A stretch of 64,000 bases of DNA from Actinomycetota bacterium (GTDB lineage Bacteria > Actinomycetota > Actinomycetes > Nanopelagicales > Nanopelagicaceae), in NCBI GenBank assembly GCA_009698815.1, contig WLPJ01000005.1, positions 57,517-121,516 on the forward strand, given 5' to 3'. A program made the translations under genes and the position numbers. Under the pieces are notes generated by a model, which was not told the DNA's origin, ran no database searches, and was given only the letters and a program-made list of their open reading frames with translations. Of the stretch, positions 53,926-63,786 are shown one piece after another (position 1 is the stretch's first letter; the number at the start of each line of letters is the position of its first letter).

Positions 53926-53954
53926 TTTTTAGCCGTTAACGCAACGGCTTAAAA
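53926..53954 (+). terminator. Hairpin between typA and adnA, overlapping the adnA -10
   Basis: TTTTTAGCCGTT (53926-53937) pairs with AACGGCTTAAAA (53943-53954) around AACGC: 12 positions with one mismatch, GC core AGCCGTT/AACGGCT. It starts 6 bases after the typA stop. It lacks a following T tract but has terminator-like geometry. Its 3' arm includes most of the TAAAAT (53950-53955) that lies 7 bases before the adnA ATG. Confidence 0.4.
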
Positions 53955-53962
53955 TGGAATAA

Positions 53963-56900
53963 ATGTCAGGGGCTTGGGGTTCAATACCTCATATGACGAC
54001 TCCTTCCATCAAGCTAACGCGCAGCCCGCTTGCGCCTACGCCAATGGAGTTAGATGCTCAACAAGATGCGGCAGTTTCACATCGCGGTTCACCTCTGTTA
54101 ATTGCAGGCGGTCCCGGCACCGGCAAGACCAGCGTTTTAATTGCCGCCGCCCTTTCTCGTATTACGGCCGGACAAGATCCGGATTCAATATTGCTTCTTA
54201 CTTACGGCCGCCAACGTGCATCCGAACTTCGCGATGCGATTGCACTGCGCACCACATCGACCATGCACGAACCACTTGCGCGCACTTTTCACTCACTCGC
54301 TTACTCAATATTAAAAATGAACTCTGGCGATTCTTATCACGAACCAATTTTGTTATCAGGTCCCGAACAAGAGAACTTCATTGAACAATTATTGCAAGGC
54401 GATGTTGAAGACGGATATCGCCTATGGCCCGATGATTTACACGATGGTGAAGATAAGAAAGGTAACCCACTTTTAACGCAAGGATTTATCCGCGAACTTC
54501 GCGATTTAATCATGCGTGCCAATGAACGCGGCATCACACCTGATGAATTGGCACAACGTGGCAAAACAGTTGGTGAAAAGTACTGGGCACCGGCTGCAGA
54601 TTTTTGGAAGCGCTATAAGCAAGTTATGGCAATCCGCGAAGATGCGGCCGGGGATGCCAAGATGCGCATCGATCCATCCGAGCTAATTAGCGTCACGATT
54701 GCACATCTGCTGGCTAATGAAGATTTGCGTGCGCAATTACAAGCCCGCTTTAAAACAATCATGGTTGATGAATACCAAGAAAGTGACCCCGCACAACGCG
54801 CGCTGCTTGCACTATTAACTGGCAGTGATTTAGTTATTGCCTACGATGCCGATTCTGCAGTTGGCCGTTTCCGTGGCGCCGATCCCGATGGGCTAAAGGG
54901 TGAAGTAGATAAACATCTGGCACAAGGCGCGGTTCAAATTTTGCTAACCAATTCTTATCGCAGCCGGCCTGAAATATTTGAGATAGGCCGCGCAGTTGTT
55001 TCGCAATTCAGATCACCCTCACCTACCCGCCAACGCACCTGCACTTATGCCGAAAAACCAGCGCTAGATAACGCTTTCTCGGTGGCTCGCTTACGTTCAC
55101 AATCGGAAGAAGCACAATACATTGCCTATCACTTCAAGCGCGCGCATTTGATGCACGCAATTCCGTATTCGCAGATGGCGGTGATCTTGCGAACAGCTGG
55201 CACACAAGCCAGCGCACTGCGTCGTGCATTTGCCCAAGTTTCTATTCCGGTTGCCGGGGATCTGGAAGCGCTTTCTGCAAATCCGGCAATGGCGCCATTT
55301 TTATTATTGGCACGAGTTGCAACCGGGGATCAACCGCTAAATCTTGATACCTGCGAACGGCTGTTGATTTCCGAATTCGGTGGCGCTGATTCAATTTCAC
55401 TTCGCCGAATCCGTACGGCGCTCCTGGCAGCTCGCAGCGATGAAACAGATCTGCGTGGCGGAACACAACTCTTAATTGATGCCATCGATAAAGGTGAGAT
55501 ACCAATTGAAGATAGCGCTGCTCTGATACGAGTTCACGAACTACTTACCCAGGCACGTAAATCACTACATAAGAAAGGCGCATGCGCCGAAGATCTACTT
55601 TGGGCGATTTGGGATAACGCAAAGTCAAGTGACAATGAAAAGCTAAGTACCGCATGGCGCAATATCGCATTTCGCGGTGGCAACCGAGGAGCAGGTGCTG
55701 ACCGAGATCTGGATGCGATGATTCAACTCTTTGATTCAGCCCAGCGATTTACCGAACGTTTTCCATATTCCAAACCATCTGCCTTCTTAGATGAAATAGC
55801 GCGCGAATCAATTGTTGGCGATCTGATCACCTCACAAGGCGTGCGCCCAGATGTTGTTGAAATTCTTACAGTGCATTCGGCAAAGGGTCGCCAATGGGAA
55901 CTTGTTGCGGTTGCTGGTTTGCAAGAAGGTGTTTGGCCCAATTTGCGACAACGCAGCTCACTACTTGGCAGCGAAAGACTTGTAGAACGAGAACGCCACG
56001 GAGATCTGGCACGTATCGAACTCGATGTGATCGCCGCTAGCGCCTTAGCCGAAGATGAACGACGTCTGCTGCATGTGGCTATAACCCGCGCCCGCCAAGG
56101 TTTAATCGTTACTGCGGTGCAACGTGAGGATGATGAACCTTCGGCCTACTTCGAAGAGTTAGATAGTAATTCCGGGCTAGAAGAACCGCCTATAACCGAA
56201 GTTCCGCGTCCGCTAACCACATCGGCCTTGGTAGCAACGCTGCGCCAGAATTTATTGGGTGCTAATTCGCAAACTTCTGCAGGGTTGCTAAAAACTCTAG
56301 CGCAGTCACAGATTCATTCGGCAGATCCTGCAAACTGGACCGGTTCATTGCCAATCTCATCTACCGAAAGTGTGGTCGGCCCAGATGACAACGTTCCGGT
56401 CTCACCAAGTGGCGCCGAATCATTTACCGAATGTGGCGTGAAATGGTTCTTAGAAAAGAATGGTGGAACCAACGGAGATTCATCTGCGCAAATACTCGGG
56501 TCCGCAATTCACGAATTTGCGCGCATTAAAGTTGAAGAACCTGGCATAACAGATGCGGATCTGATTGCTAAGTTGCAAGCAGCTTGGTCTTTGATCGATC
56601 CGACCGATGGATGGGTCAGCACATCAGCGCTCAAGCGCGCGGTAAAAATGCTGGAAAGATTTGCGCGCTATCACGCTGCAACCACGCGCGATGTGGCCGG
56701 TGCCGAACTCAACTTTACGATCCAAGTTGGCCGCGCCCAGATTCGCGGCAGCGTTGACCGAATCGAAGTTGACTCAGATGGAAATTACTATGTTATTGAT
56801 TTTAAAACAGGTAAAAATATGATCAAAAAGACTGAAGCTCCAGATAATTTACAATTAGCCTGTTACCAACTGGCAGTTGCACTCGATGGTTTCGAGGGCA

Positions 56901-57139
56901 AGTTATCTGGCACAAAATCAACCGGTGCTGAACTCGTCTATCTGGCAAAAGATTCAGTAAAAGTTACAACGCGCCAACAATTTGTAATTGATGAGGCGGC
57001 CGTTAAAGTGAAAATCGAAGAGATTGCTGAAGGCATGGGGGCTGCAACCTTCCAGGCAAAGATCAATGAAATGTGCGAAATGTGTGCGGTAAAAGCGGCC
57101 TGCCCAATCCAAAATGAAGGTCGGGCGGTGATCGAATGA
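53963..57139 (+). CDS. adnA: AdnA-type UvrD-family helicase-nuclease
   Basis: 1058 residues: SF1 helicase plus RecB-like nuclease, one half of the AdnAB double-strand-break resection motor of actinobacteria. Walker A IAGGPGTGKTS (49-56), Walker B IMVDEYQESDP, motif V LTVHSAKGRQWELVAVAGLQ and motif VI LHVAITRARQG are intact. C-terminal nuclease has GSVDRIEVD and YVIDFKTGKN. Four Cys (one in FTECGVKW, then C1038, C1041, C1047) fit an AddB-like iron-sulfur nuclease site. It overlaps adnB by 4 bases; the adnA-adnB-nudC-uvrD2 order matches mycobacteria. An ATG at 53993 is an alternative start. Confidence 0.9.
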   Translation: MSGAWGSIPHMTTPSIKLTRSPLAPTPMELDAQQDAAVSHRGSPLLIAGGPGTGKTSVLIAAALSRITAGQDPDSILLLTYGRQRASELRDAIALRTTSTMHEPLARTFHSLAYSILKMNSGDSYHEPILLSGPEQENFIEQLLQGDVEDGYRLWPDDLHDGEDKKGNPLLTQGFIRELRDLIMRANERGITPDELAQRGKTVGEKYWAPAADFWKRYKQVMAIREDAAGDAKMRIDPSELISVTIAHLLANEDLRAQLQARFKTIMVDEYQESDPAQRALLALLTGSDLVIAYDADSAVGRFRGADPDGLKGEVDKHLAQGAVQILLTNSYRSRPEIFEIGRAVVSQFRSPSPTRQRTCTYAEKPALDNAFSVARLRSQSEEAQYIAYHFKRAHLMHAIPYSQMAVILRTAGTQASALRRAFAQVSIPVAGDLEALSANPAMAPFLLLARVATGDQPLNLDTCERLLISEFGGADSISLRRIRTALLAARSDETDLRGGTQLLIDAIDKGEIPIEDSAALIRVHELLTQARKSLHKKGACAEDLLWAIWDNAKSSDNEKLSTAWRNIAFRGGNRGAGADRDLDAMIQLFDSAQRFTERFPYSKPSAFLDEIARESIVGDLITSQGVRPDVVEILTVHSAKGRQWELVAVAGLQEGVWPNLRQRSSLLGSERLVERERHGDLARIELDVIAASALAEDERRLLHVAITRARQGLIVTAVQREDDEPSAYFEELDSNSGLEEPPITEVPRPLTTSALVATLRQNLLGANSQTSAGLLKTLAQSQIHSADPANWTGSLPISSTESVVGPDDNVPVSPSGAESFTECGVKWFLEKNGGTNGDSSAQILGSAIHEFARIKVEEPGITDADLIAKLQAAWSLIDPTDGWVSTSALKRAVKMLERFARYHAATTRDVAGAELNFTIQVGRAQIRGSVDRIEVDSDGNYYVIDFKTGKNMIKKTEAPDNLQLACYQLAVALDGFEGKLSGTKSTGAELVYLAKDSVKVTTRQQFVIDEAAVKVKIEEIAEGMGAATFQAKINEMCEMCAVKAACPIQNEGRAVIE

Positions 57140-60100
57140 TCGAGAAATATTCACCCCAAGATATCGCCGCAGCCCTTGCCAAAGTTGGTGCCAAGGTTTA
57201 TCAACCCACCGATGAACAAAGCGCGATTATTTCTATTGCAACTAATCCGCTGGAACCCGCGGTTGTTATTGCTGGTGCAGGCTCTGGCAAGACCGAAACT
57301 ATGGCGGCGCGAGTTATCTATCTAGTTGCAAATGGTTATGCCCGCCCTGATCAAATTCTGGGACTTACTTTCACTCGCAAAGCCGCCGGCGAACTCGCTA
57401 TCCGCATCCGCACCCGATTGCGCCAATTGCGCAGTGCAGGTTTAATTCCGGCAGATACACCGTTAGAAGTCTCTGTTACTACTTACCATTCATACGCCGC
57501 ACGCTTACTTTCCGAACACTCAATTCGCTTCGGAATCGATGCCGATATCGCACCAATGGGCGATGCTGCGATGTGGCAATTAGCCAATGACGTTGTGCGC
57601 AATTGGGATGATGCCACCTACACCAATGAATCTGCCGTAAGCACTGTGGTTGAAGATTTATTGGGTTTAACAAAGTTGATGCTCGAACATCAAGTCAAAC
57701 CCGATGCTATTGAAGCTGCCGACCTAAAAGTATTACACGAGTTGTCTGCAATGACCGGTGATTTAAATGATCACGTCCGCAAGGTAAATCGTGCTCTGAC
57801 GCAACGCATTGGGCTATTGCCGATGGTGGAGCGTTTCATTCAACGTCGCCAGCAATCTGGCCAACTCTCATTTGATGATCAAATGTCACTTGCTGCAGAT
57901 ATTGCAACCAACTTTGCAGATGTTGGCGAACTCGAACGCGCCAAATACTCAGTTGTATTACTTGATGAATACCAAGACACTTCTCAATCGCAAGTACGCA
58001 TGCTGTCATCGCTATTCGGGGGCGGCCATCCCGTGATGGCAGTTGGTGATCCCTGCCAAGCTATTTACACCTGGCGCGGGGCTTCGGCCGGCACAATAAA
58101 CTCATTTGCACGCTATTTCCCAAAGGTTGCTGGCCAAACCGGAGCCGAACGATATTCGCTGCTGACAACTTTCCGAAACGATAAAGCAATCCTCGAACTT
58201 GCAAATGTTGTCTCCCAGCAAATCCGCAGCGAAAGTGGCGCAGATGTTCCGCCCCTTACCCCTCGCATTGGCGCCGGTGCTGGCAATCTAAGTTGCGGTG
58301 TCTTTGAAACTATCGAAGCCGAAGCGCAAGCAATTGCCGATTCCTTCTCACCACTTTGGTTTGATGAAAAACGTTTAGCTCAAAGTGCGCAGAAGCGAAC
58401 CACATTTGCCGTGCTCGTTCGTAAACGTTCGCAGATTGCCGCGATTGAAAGTGCGCTACGTTCCGCGGGCATGCCAGTTGATGTCATCGGCCTAGGTGGC
58501 CTTATTCATGTTCCTGAAGTTGCTGACATAGTTTCGATGTTAAAGATAATTGCCGACCCTGATGCAGGTGCTGCGATGATGCGCCACTTGACGGGGCCGC
58601 GAATTAATTTAGGTGCAAAAGATTTGGCAGCACTTGGGGCTTACTCACGAAATCGTGCCAAGGGTTCGCGCGCCGAAAGTAAGTCGTTAATTAAGAAGAT
58701 TGCTGCCGGAAATCCGGAACGCGCCGAAGCCGACGATCAATTCCTAGGATCATTAATCGACACAGTTGATGAGATTGAAAAAGCAGACCGCAAGACATTT
58801 ACCGAAGATGGCTTTAAGCGAATATCCCGCTTTGCATCCGATCTGCGCCGTATCCGCTCGCGCGCAGGTGGCACTATTACAGATTTAATTAATGAAATTG
58901 AAAGATATTTGCACCTAGAAGAAGAAGTTATGTTGCGCGATGGCACCGGTTCTGGCCGTCGCCATATAGATCGCTTCTTAGATGAGGCCGGAAAGTTTGC
59001 CCGCAGCGGCGGAACCTTAACTTCATTCCTGCAGTGGCTAGATATAACTGGAGAAGAAGAAGGAGGCCTGAAATCAGCTGCTCCTGAGGTGCGCAGCGAC
59101 GTGGTTCAGATTCTCACCGTGCATATGTCAAAGGGCGCCGAATGGGATGTCGTTGCTGTTCCCGGATTAGCCGAAGGAACTTTTCCAGGGATTAATAAAT
59201 CAGATCCCGAAAATTGGATCACCAATGAGAAACATATTCCATTTCATTTACGTGGGGATAGCGCAGAGCTGCCTGTCTTCTCATTTAACGGTGCGGTTAA
59301 GAATTCGGAAGCCAAAAAAGAGATTGAGGCCTACGGCAAAGTCTGTAACGCAACAAAAATCCGCGAAGAAATTCGTTTGGGATATGTTGCATTTACCCGC
59401 GCCCGTACACATTTAATCGCAACCACATCTTGGTGGCGTGATGGCGCGGATTGGGTTAAGCCCTCATCAATTTTTGAACAAGTGGCGTTAGTTGCCCAAA
59501 AATCTGGAACCATTTTAAATAACGCCGCCCAACCGGAAGATGAAGATAAAAATCCGAAACTTGAATACCCAGCCACAGGAATTTGGCCACGTGATCCGCT
59601 GGGGGATAAACGCGCAGATTTTGATTCCAAAATAGCGCTTGTAAATAGCGCTCAGCCAATTGATCTAAGTAAATTTATTGAGACTGATTTGGAAATTATC
59701 TCTTGGGCCCAAGATGCGCAGGCCTTGATTCACGAAAATACTTTGCTTCGAAGCGGTGGTTTAGAAATCGCACTTCCACCACGGCTTTCCACATCAACTC
59801 TTGTTGCTTTGCATAAAGATCCAACTGAACTTGCGCTAAATATTCGCCGTCCTATGCCAAGGCCGCAAGATGAATATTCTCGTCGTGGAACCGCTTTCCA
59901 CTTATGGATCGAAAGCCATTTCCGCGCGGCAACTTTATTTGACGATGATGATTTAGATTTCCTAGATCCACTCGAACCCGATCAAACTCTTGAGCAACTT
60001 AAAAACGCATGGTTAGCATCGGATTGGGCGCCACGGATTCCGGTTGCCGTAGAAGTGCCCTTTGAAGCGGTAATTGGCGGGGTTTTGGTGCGCGGGCGCA

Positions 60101-60345
60101 TAGATGCGGTTTATGAAATAAATGGTCGCTATGAAGTCATCGATTGGAAAACAGGGTCAACAAAGTTAGGTGCATCATCCGCTGTTCAGTTAGCGGTCTA
60201 TCGCCTAGCTTGGGCCAATTTAACGGGCATCGATCCAGCTTTGGTATCGGCGGGATTTCATTATGTTCCATCTGGTGAAACAGATCACCCCGCAGATTTG
60301 CTAAGCCATGCCCAACTTGTTGAATTACTTATTGGTTCTGACTAA
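57136..60345 (+). CDS. adnB: AdnB-type UvrD-family helicase-nuclease
   Basis: 1069 residues, partner of AdnA. Walker A VIAGAGSGKTETM (47-53), TFTRKAAGELAIRIR (motif Ia), LLDEYQDTSQSQ (Walker B), GDPCQAIYTWRGA (motif III), LTVHMSKGAEWDVVAVPG (motif V) and GYVAFTRARTHLI (motif VI). The C-terminal nuclease has RGIDA-type RGRIDAVYE and YEVIDWKTGS. No C-terminal Cys cluster is seen, unlike AdnA. ATGA overlap with adnA supports equimolar synthesis. The last 21 bases overlap the convergent phosphatase-family gene. Confidence 0.9.
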   Translation: MIEKYSPQDIAAALAKVGAKVYQPTDEQSAIISIATNPLEPAVVIAGAGSGKTETMAARVIYLVANGYARPDQILGLTFTRKAAGELAIRIRTRLRQLRSAGLIPADTPLEVSVTTYHSYAARLLSEHSIRFGIDADIAPMGDAAMWQLANDVVRNWDDATYTNESAVSTVVEDLLGLTKLMLEHQVKPDAIEAADLKVLHELSAMTGDLNDHVRKVNRALTQRIGLLPMVERFIQRRQQSGQLSFDDQMSLAADIATNFADVGELERAKYSVVLLDEYQDTSQSQVRMLSSLFGGGHPVMAVGDPCQAIYTWRGASAGTINSFARYFPKVAGQTGAERYSLLTTFRNDKAILELANVVSQQIRSESGADVPPLTPRIGAGAGNLSCGVFETIEAEAQAIADSFSPLWFDEKRLAQSAQKRTTFAVLVRKRSQIAAIESALRSAGMPVDVIGLGGLIHVPEVADIVSMLKIIADPDAGAAMMRHLTGPRINLGAKDLAALGAYSRNRAKGSRAESKSLIKKIAAGNPERAEADDQFLGSLIDTVDEIEKADRKTFTEDGFKRISRFASDLRRIRSRAGGTITDLINEIERYLHLEEEVMLRDGTGSGRRHIDRFLDEAGKFARSGGTLTSFLQWLDITGEEEGGLKSAAPEVRSDVVQILTVHMSKGAEWDVVAVPGLAEGTFPGINKSDPENWITNEKHIPFHLRGDSAELPVFSFNGAVKNSEAKKEIEAYGKVCNATKIREEIRLGYVAFTRARTHLIATTSWWRDGADWVKPSSIFEQVALVAQKSGTILNNAAQPEDEDKNPKLEYPATGIWPRDPLGDKRADFDSKIALVNSAQPIDLSKFIETDLEIISWAQDAQALIHENTLLRSGGLEIALPPRLSTSTLVALHKDPTELALNIRRPMPRPQDEYSRRGTAFHLWIESHFRAATLFDDDDLDFLDPLEPDQTLEQLKNAWLASDWAPRIPVAVEVPFEAVIGGVLVRGRIDAVYEINGRYEVIDWKTGSTKLGASSAVQLAVYRLAWANLTGIDPALVSAGFHYVPSGETDHPADLLSHAQLVELLIGSD

Positions 60346-61161
60346 TTCAATTCGTAACGGCAGATGATCGCTCACACCCGTCTTAACCGTTTTGCGATCG
60401 GTAACTTGATATCCAGATAAGTCATCGGCCAAAATATAATCAAATTGTATTTTCGCTCCCCAACTTGGATAAGTGTTCTGATTTACCAAAGATTTCCATT
60501 TCGAACCTAGCGCTGGAATTCCTTTCGGCAAATTAAGATCACCCAGAATAATTGGGATCGTATTTGTCTCGCGCGCAATTTGCTGCGCCCAGCGCTTTAA
60601 CTTATTTAACTGATTTAAATTTACTCCAGGCACAAAAGAGAGATGGGTATTTATCACTGTAAAACCATTTTGCAGAGTTGCGGCAAGTGCCACTCTTGGT
60701 TCATCACGCACATATATGGCACGAATCTTTGGTCTACTGCCAGTTTCACTTTCAGCCGGAACAACTAGTGGCATTCCAATAACTGATCTGCCCAAATCTA
60801 GCCTTTGCCATTTAATGACTGGAATATTTGAAGCGATTGCAATTCCGTAACTTTCAGCTAGATCACCAATTGAGTTATTTGATACGTAATTTGGATCACG
60901 ATCATTTAACTTGCGCCATTTCTCACCCGGAGTACCGATCACACTCGGCGCAAAAGCCCAATCAGTCGCGCTCATTGCGGTGGCAATCTCGCCAATTTGA
61001 TTTATACCGTTTGTGCGAGGCAGTAAATAATCAACTTCCTGCACCGCGATGACATCACTTGCAATTTCGGCGATCGCCCGTTGCAGTGCTGGCGCGGATG
61101 GACCTGCGGGGTTGGGCGGAATCTCCATGCCATGGAGCAGATTCCACGAGGTGATGCGCAT
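60325..61161 (-). CDS. Endonuclease/exonuclease/phosphatase family protein
   Basis: 278 residues from the ATG at 61161, where the family fold begins at once (MRITSWNLLHG). EEP motifs: VIAVQEVDYLLPRT (metal-binding Glu), NTHLSFVPG, IILGDLNLP (GDxN) and the terminal VSDHLPLRIEL (catalytic His). Members hydrolyse phosphodiesters in DNA or small molecules; substrate unknown and no signal peptide is seen. Longer frames reach back through nudC and are rejected. Embedded between adnB and nudC on the opposite strand. Confidence 0.85.
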   Translation of the reverse strand: MRITSWNLLHGMEIPPNPAGPSAPALQRAIAEIASDVIAVQEVDYLLPRTNGINQIGEIATAMSATDWAFAPSVIGTPGEKWRKLNDRDPNYVSNNSIGDLAESYGIAIASNIPVIKWQRLDLGRSVIGMPLVVPAESETGSRPKIRAIYVRDEPRVALAATLQNGFTVINTHLSFVPGVNLNQLNKLKRWAQQIARETNTIPIILGDLNLPKGIPALGSKWKSLVNQNTYPSWGAKIQFDYILADDLSGYQVTDRKTVKTGVSDHLPLRIELVRTNK

Positions 61162-61175
61162 ATGGCCAAGGCTAG

Positions 61176-61181
61176 TAGCGT
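61176..61181 (+). promoter_or_regulatory. Predicted -10 element of nudC
   Basis: TAGCGT lies 8 bases before the ATG at 61190, in the 28-base gap to the divergent gene, with no ribosome-binding site. Compatible with a leaderless transcript. Confidence 0.3.
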
Positions 61182-61189
61182 TGCCCCTT

Positions 61190-62095
61190 ATGAGCGCGGT
61201 CAACGGACAAGTATCGAAGATGGACCGCGCCGGCCACCTGCGATCTAACCAAGCAACGCTGGATGAGCTGTGGGCCAAAGCCAAGATCGTGCACTGTAGT
61301 GATGGACGTTTGGCAGTTTCTTTAAATGCCACAGAGCTACGTTTCTTAAAGGCGACTGATGTAGCAGAGCTAATTAAAAGCGGTGAATTTAATGCAGGCG
61401 AAAAGTATTTTTTAGGTTTAGATCAACTAGATAGCCAACCGTATTTTGCATGGAGTTCAGATCACCCTAAATCGCAGAGCGATGATGCACCGGCTGGATA
61501 TGCAACGTTGCGCGATATCGGGGGAGACCTCGATGAGTTACAGATGGAACTTGCTCTGCATTCGGTTGCGTTATCAAATTGGCATAAGACCCACCCGCAT
61601 TGTGCGCGATGTGGTGCGCAAACATCTGTTGCGATGGGCGGTGCAATACGCACCTGCGATACGGATAAGAGTGAACACTACCCGCGTACAGATTCTGCAG
61701 TTATTGTCTTAGTGCGAGATGCCAATGATCGCATTTTGCTAGGGCGCCAAGCGATATGGCCAGAAGGTAGATTCTCATGTTTTGCAGGTTTTCTAGAACC
61801 CGGTGAAACTTTTGAGCAATGCGTGCAACGTGAAGTCTTTGAAGAATCCGGCATTGCAGTTCGTGAAATTAATTATCTAGGTTCACAACCTTGGCCATTT
61901 CCAGCTTCAATTATGATCTCATTTGAAGCGATTACAGATTTTCCAGAGGCTGCTCGACCTGATGGTGAAGAAATTGTTCAAATCAAATGGTTATCCCGTA
62001 CTGAATTAAACTCACAAGTTGCCGACGGTTCACTCTCAATGCCACCTGCTATGTCGGTTTCGCGCAAAATGATTGACCGCTGGTTACATGCATGA
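61190..62095 (+). CDS. nudC: NAD(+) diphosphatase / NAD-decapping Nudix hydrolase
   Basis: 301 residues. A zinc-ribbon-like region (HCARCGAQTSVAMGGAIRTC) precedes the Nudix domain: GFLEPGETFEQCVQREVFEE covers the Nudix box with REVFEESG, and SQPWPFPASIMI is the NADH-pyrophosphatase signature. The fourth zinc Cys of E. coli NudC appears replaced (TCDTDKSEHYP), as in mycobacterial homologues. Removes NAD caps from RNA or hydrolyses NAD(H). ATG 61190 chosen because upstream residues are not conserved. Overlaps uvrD2 by 4 bases. Confidence 0.92.
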   Translation: MSAVNGQVSKMDRAGHLRSNQATLDELWAKAKIVHCSDGRLAVSLNATELRFLKATDVAELIKSGEFNAGEKYFLGLDQLDSQPYFAWSSDHPKSQSDDAPAGYATLRDIGGDLDELQMELALHSVALSNWHKTHPHCARCGAQTSVAMGGAIRTCDTDKSEHYPRTDSAVIVLVRDANDRILLGRQAIWPEGRFSCFAGFLEPGETFEQCVQREVFEESGIAVREINYLGSQPWPFPASIMISFEAITDFPEAARPDGEEIVQIKWLSRTELNSQVADGSLSMPPAMSVSRKMIDRWLHA

Positions 62096-63750
62096 GCGAG
62101 GAAAATGGAAATCTTCGTGCTGAAGAAATCTTGGCCGCTCTAGATAACGATCAGAAAGCAGTAGCGCTAGCTTCACGCGGACCAGTTTGTGTAATTGCAG
62201 GTGCAGGTACCGGCAAGACGCGCGCCATCACACATCGCATCGCATATGCAGCAGCTATCGGAACTATGGATCCACAGAAAGTTTTGGCACTTACCTTTAC
62301 CTCGCGTGCAGCCGGTGAAATGCGCACACGCCTGCGCGCACTTGGCGTCCCAACGGTTGCAGCACGCACGATTCACGCGGCAGCCCTTAAGCAATTGATC
62401 TATTTCTGGCCCAGCGTTTTCGGCGGGCGGGTACCTGAGTTAATGACCGCTAAGGCCGGTTTTATTGGAGAAGCGATTAACCGTGCCGGTTTATCTGGTG
62501 AACTACGTGCAACATCGCGCGAGCTAATGCGCGATATTGCAAGTGAAATTGAGTGGGCGAAAGTTTCTCAGGTAGCACCTGAAGATTTTGTAAATGAGAT
62601 TGGCAAGCGAACCCAGAAGCCAAGAGTAAGTGCCGAAAAATTAGCACAGGTTTACACCGCTTATGAAAGCGTGAAGAAGCAAGAGTTAGCCATCGACTTT
62701 GAAGATGTACTTTTATTGACCGCAGCGATGCTGGAAGAAGAGCGCACCGTGCGCGAGCGAGTGCAAGATCAGTACCGCTACTTCACAATCGATGAATATC
62801 AGGATATTTCGCCAGTTCAGCAACGTTTGATAAATGCTTGGCTTGGTTCGCGCCAAGATATTTGTGTGGTTGGAGATCCGGCGCAAACAATTTACTCATT
62901 TGCTGGCGCAACGCCAGTATTTCTAAATAGCTTTACGAAACGCTTTCCTGATGCTGAAGTAATTCGCTTAAGTACTGGGTATCGCTCCACCCCCGAAATT
63001 ACCTTTGCGGCAAATGCGCTCTTGCGTCATGGCGCAATGGGCCAAGAGTTAGTTGCGCTAAATGAACACGGCACAAAGCCCAGCGTCGATGGTTATGCCA
63101 ATGAAGATGCCGAAATTGCAGGCGTTCTAGCCCAAATAACTGAACTCTTAAATAACCGAACACAGGCGCAAGAGATCGCAATATTGGCGCGAACTAATAA
63201 CCAGTTAAAAGGTGTCGAACGCGCCATGAATAAATCAGGTCTGCCGTATCAGGTGCGCAGCACCGAAAGATTTTTCGATCGCCAAGATGTTCGCGATTTT
63301 CTAAAGGAAGTACGTCGCGCATCAGTTTTGCCGACAGAAGGCGTCTCTTGGATTGATGAATTACGCACGATTGCGCAACCATTTTTAACGGGCGAAAGTA
63401 TTGATGGCATTGCGGGGTTGCTGCACCTGGCGCGCGAACTAGATGGCGACAATAGTTTTAGTCCAAAGACGCTGCGCAGTTATTTACGCGAAATTGAAGA
63501 TCGAGTGCAACAGAACAACCCACCAACGATGCCGGTAATTACCTTGGCAACCCTGCATGCGGCAAAAGGGCTGGAATGGGAGCGCGTATTTTTAATCGGC
63601 GCATCCGAAGGCATCTTGCCCTTTGATGAGCAGATCGATGAAGAGCGCCGCTTGTTCTATGTTGGAATGACGCGCGCGAAGGTCGATCTACACATCAGCC
63701 ACCGCCAGAATCCGAGCCGATTCCTGCGTGAGGCGGGCTTAATTAATTAG
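62092..63750 (+). CDS. UvrD2-like SF1 DNA helicase, short form without HRDC domain
   Basis: 552 residues. Motifs: CVIAGAGTGKTRAITHRI (37-43 Walker A), ALTFTSRAAGEMRTRLR, IDEYQDISPVQQ, VVGDPAQTIYSFAGA, LATLHAAKGLEWERVFLIG and RLFYVGMTRAKVDLHIS. The protein stops just after motif VI at SRFLREAGLIN, whereas mycobacterial UvrD2 (~700 residues) continues with a tetracysteine segment and an HRDC domain. The stop is a clean TAG with non-coding sequence behind it, so this looks like genuine shortening. Position after nudC supports the UvrD2 identity. Confidence 0.85.
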   Translation: MSEENGNLRAEEILAALDNDQKAVALASRGPVCVIAGAGTGKTRAITHRIAYAAAIGTMDPQKVLALTFTSRAAGEMRTRLRALGVPTVAARTIHAAALKQLIYFWPSVFGGRVPELMTAKAGFIGEAINRAGLSGELRATSRELMRDIASEIEWAKVSQVAPEDFVNEIGKRTQKPRVSAEKLAQVYTAYESVKKQELAIDFEDVLLLTAAMLEEERTVRERVQDQYRYFTIDEYQDISPVQQRLINAWLGSRQDICVVGDPAQTIYSFAGATPVFLNSFTKRFPDAEVIRLSTGYRSTPEITFAANALLRHGAMGQELVALNEHGTKPSVDGYANEDAEIAGVLAQITELLNNRTQAQEIAILARTNNQLKGVERAMNKSGLPYQVRSTERFFDRQDVRDFLKEVRRASVLPTEGVSWIDELRTIAQPFLTGESIDGIAGLLHLARELDGDNSFSPKTLRSYLREIEDRVQQNNPPTMPVITLATLHAAKGLEWERVFLIGASEGILPFDEQIDEERRLFYVGMTRAKVDLHISHRQNPSRFLREAGLIN

Positions 63751-63786
63751 GTTGCGCAAACCTCTATCTGTGGTTTACCCTTGCCT

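Noticed and set aside
60325..61332. Longer 335-residue form of the EEP-family gene
   Set aside because: The extra 57 residues are antisense to the nudC start and precede the clear fold start MRITSWNLLHG.
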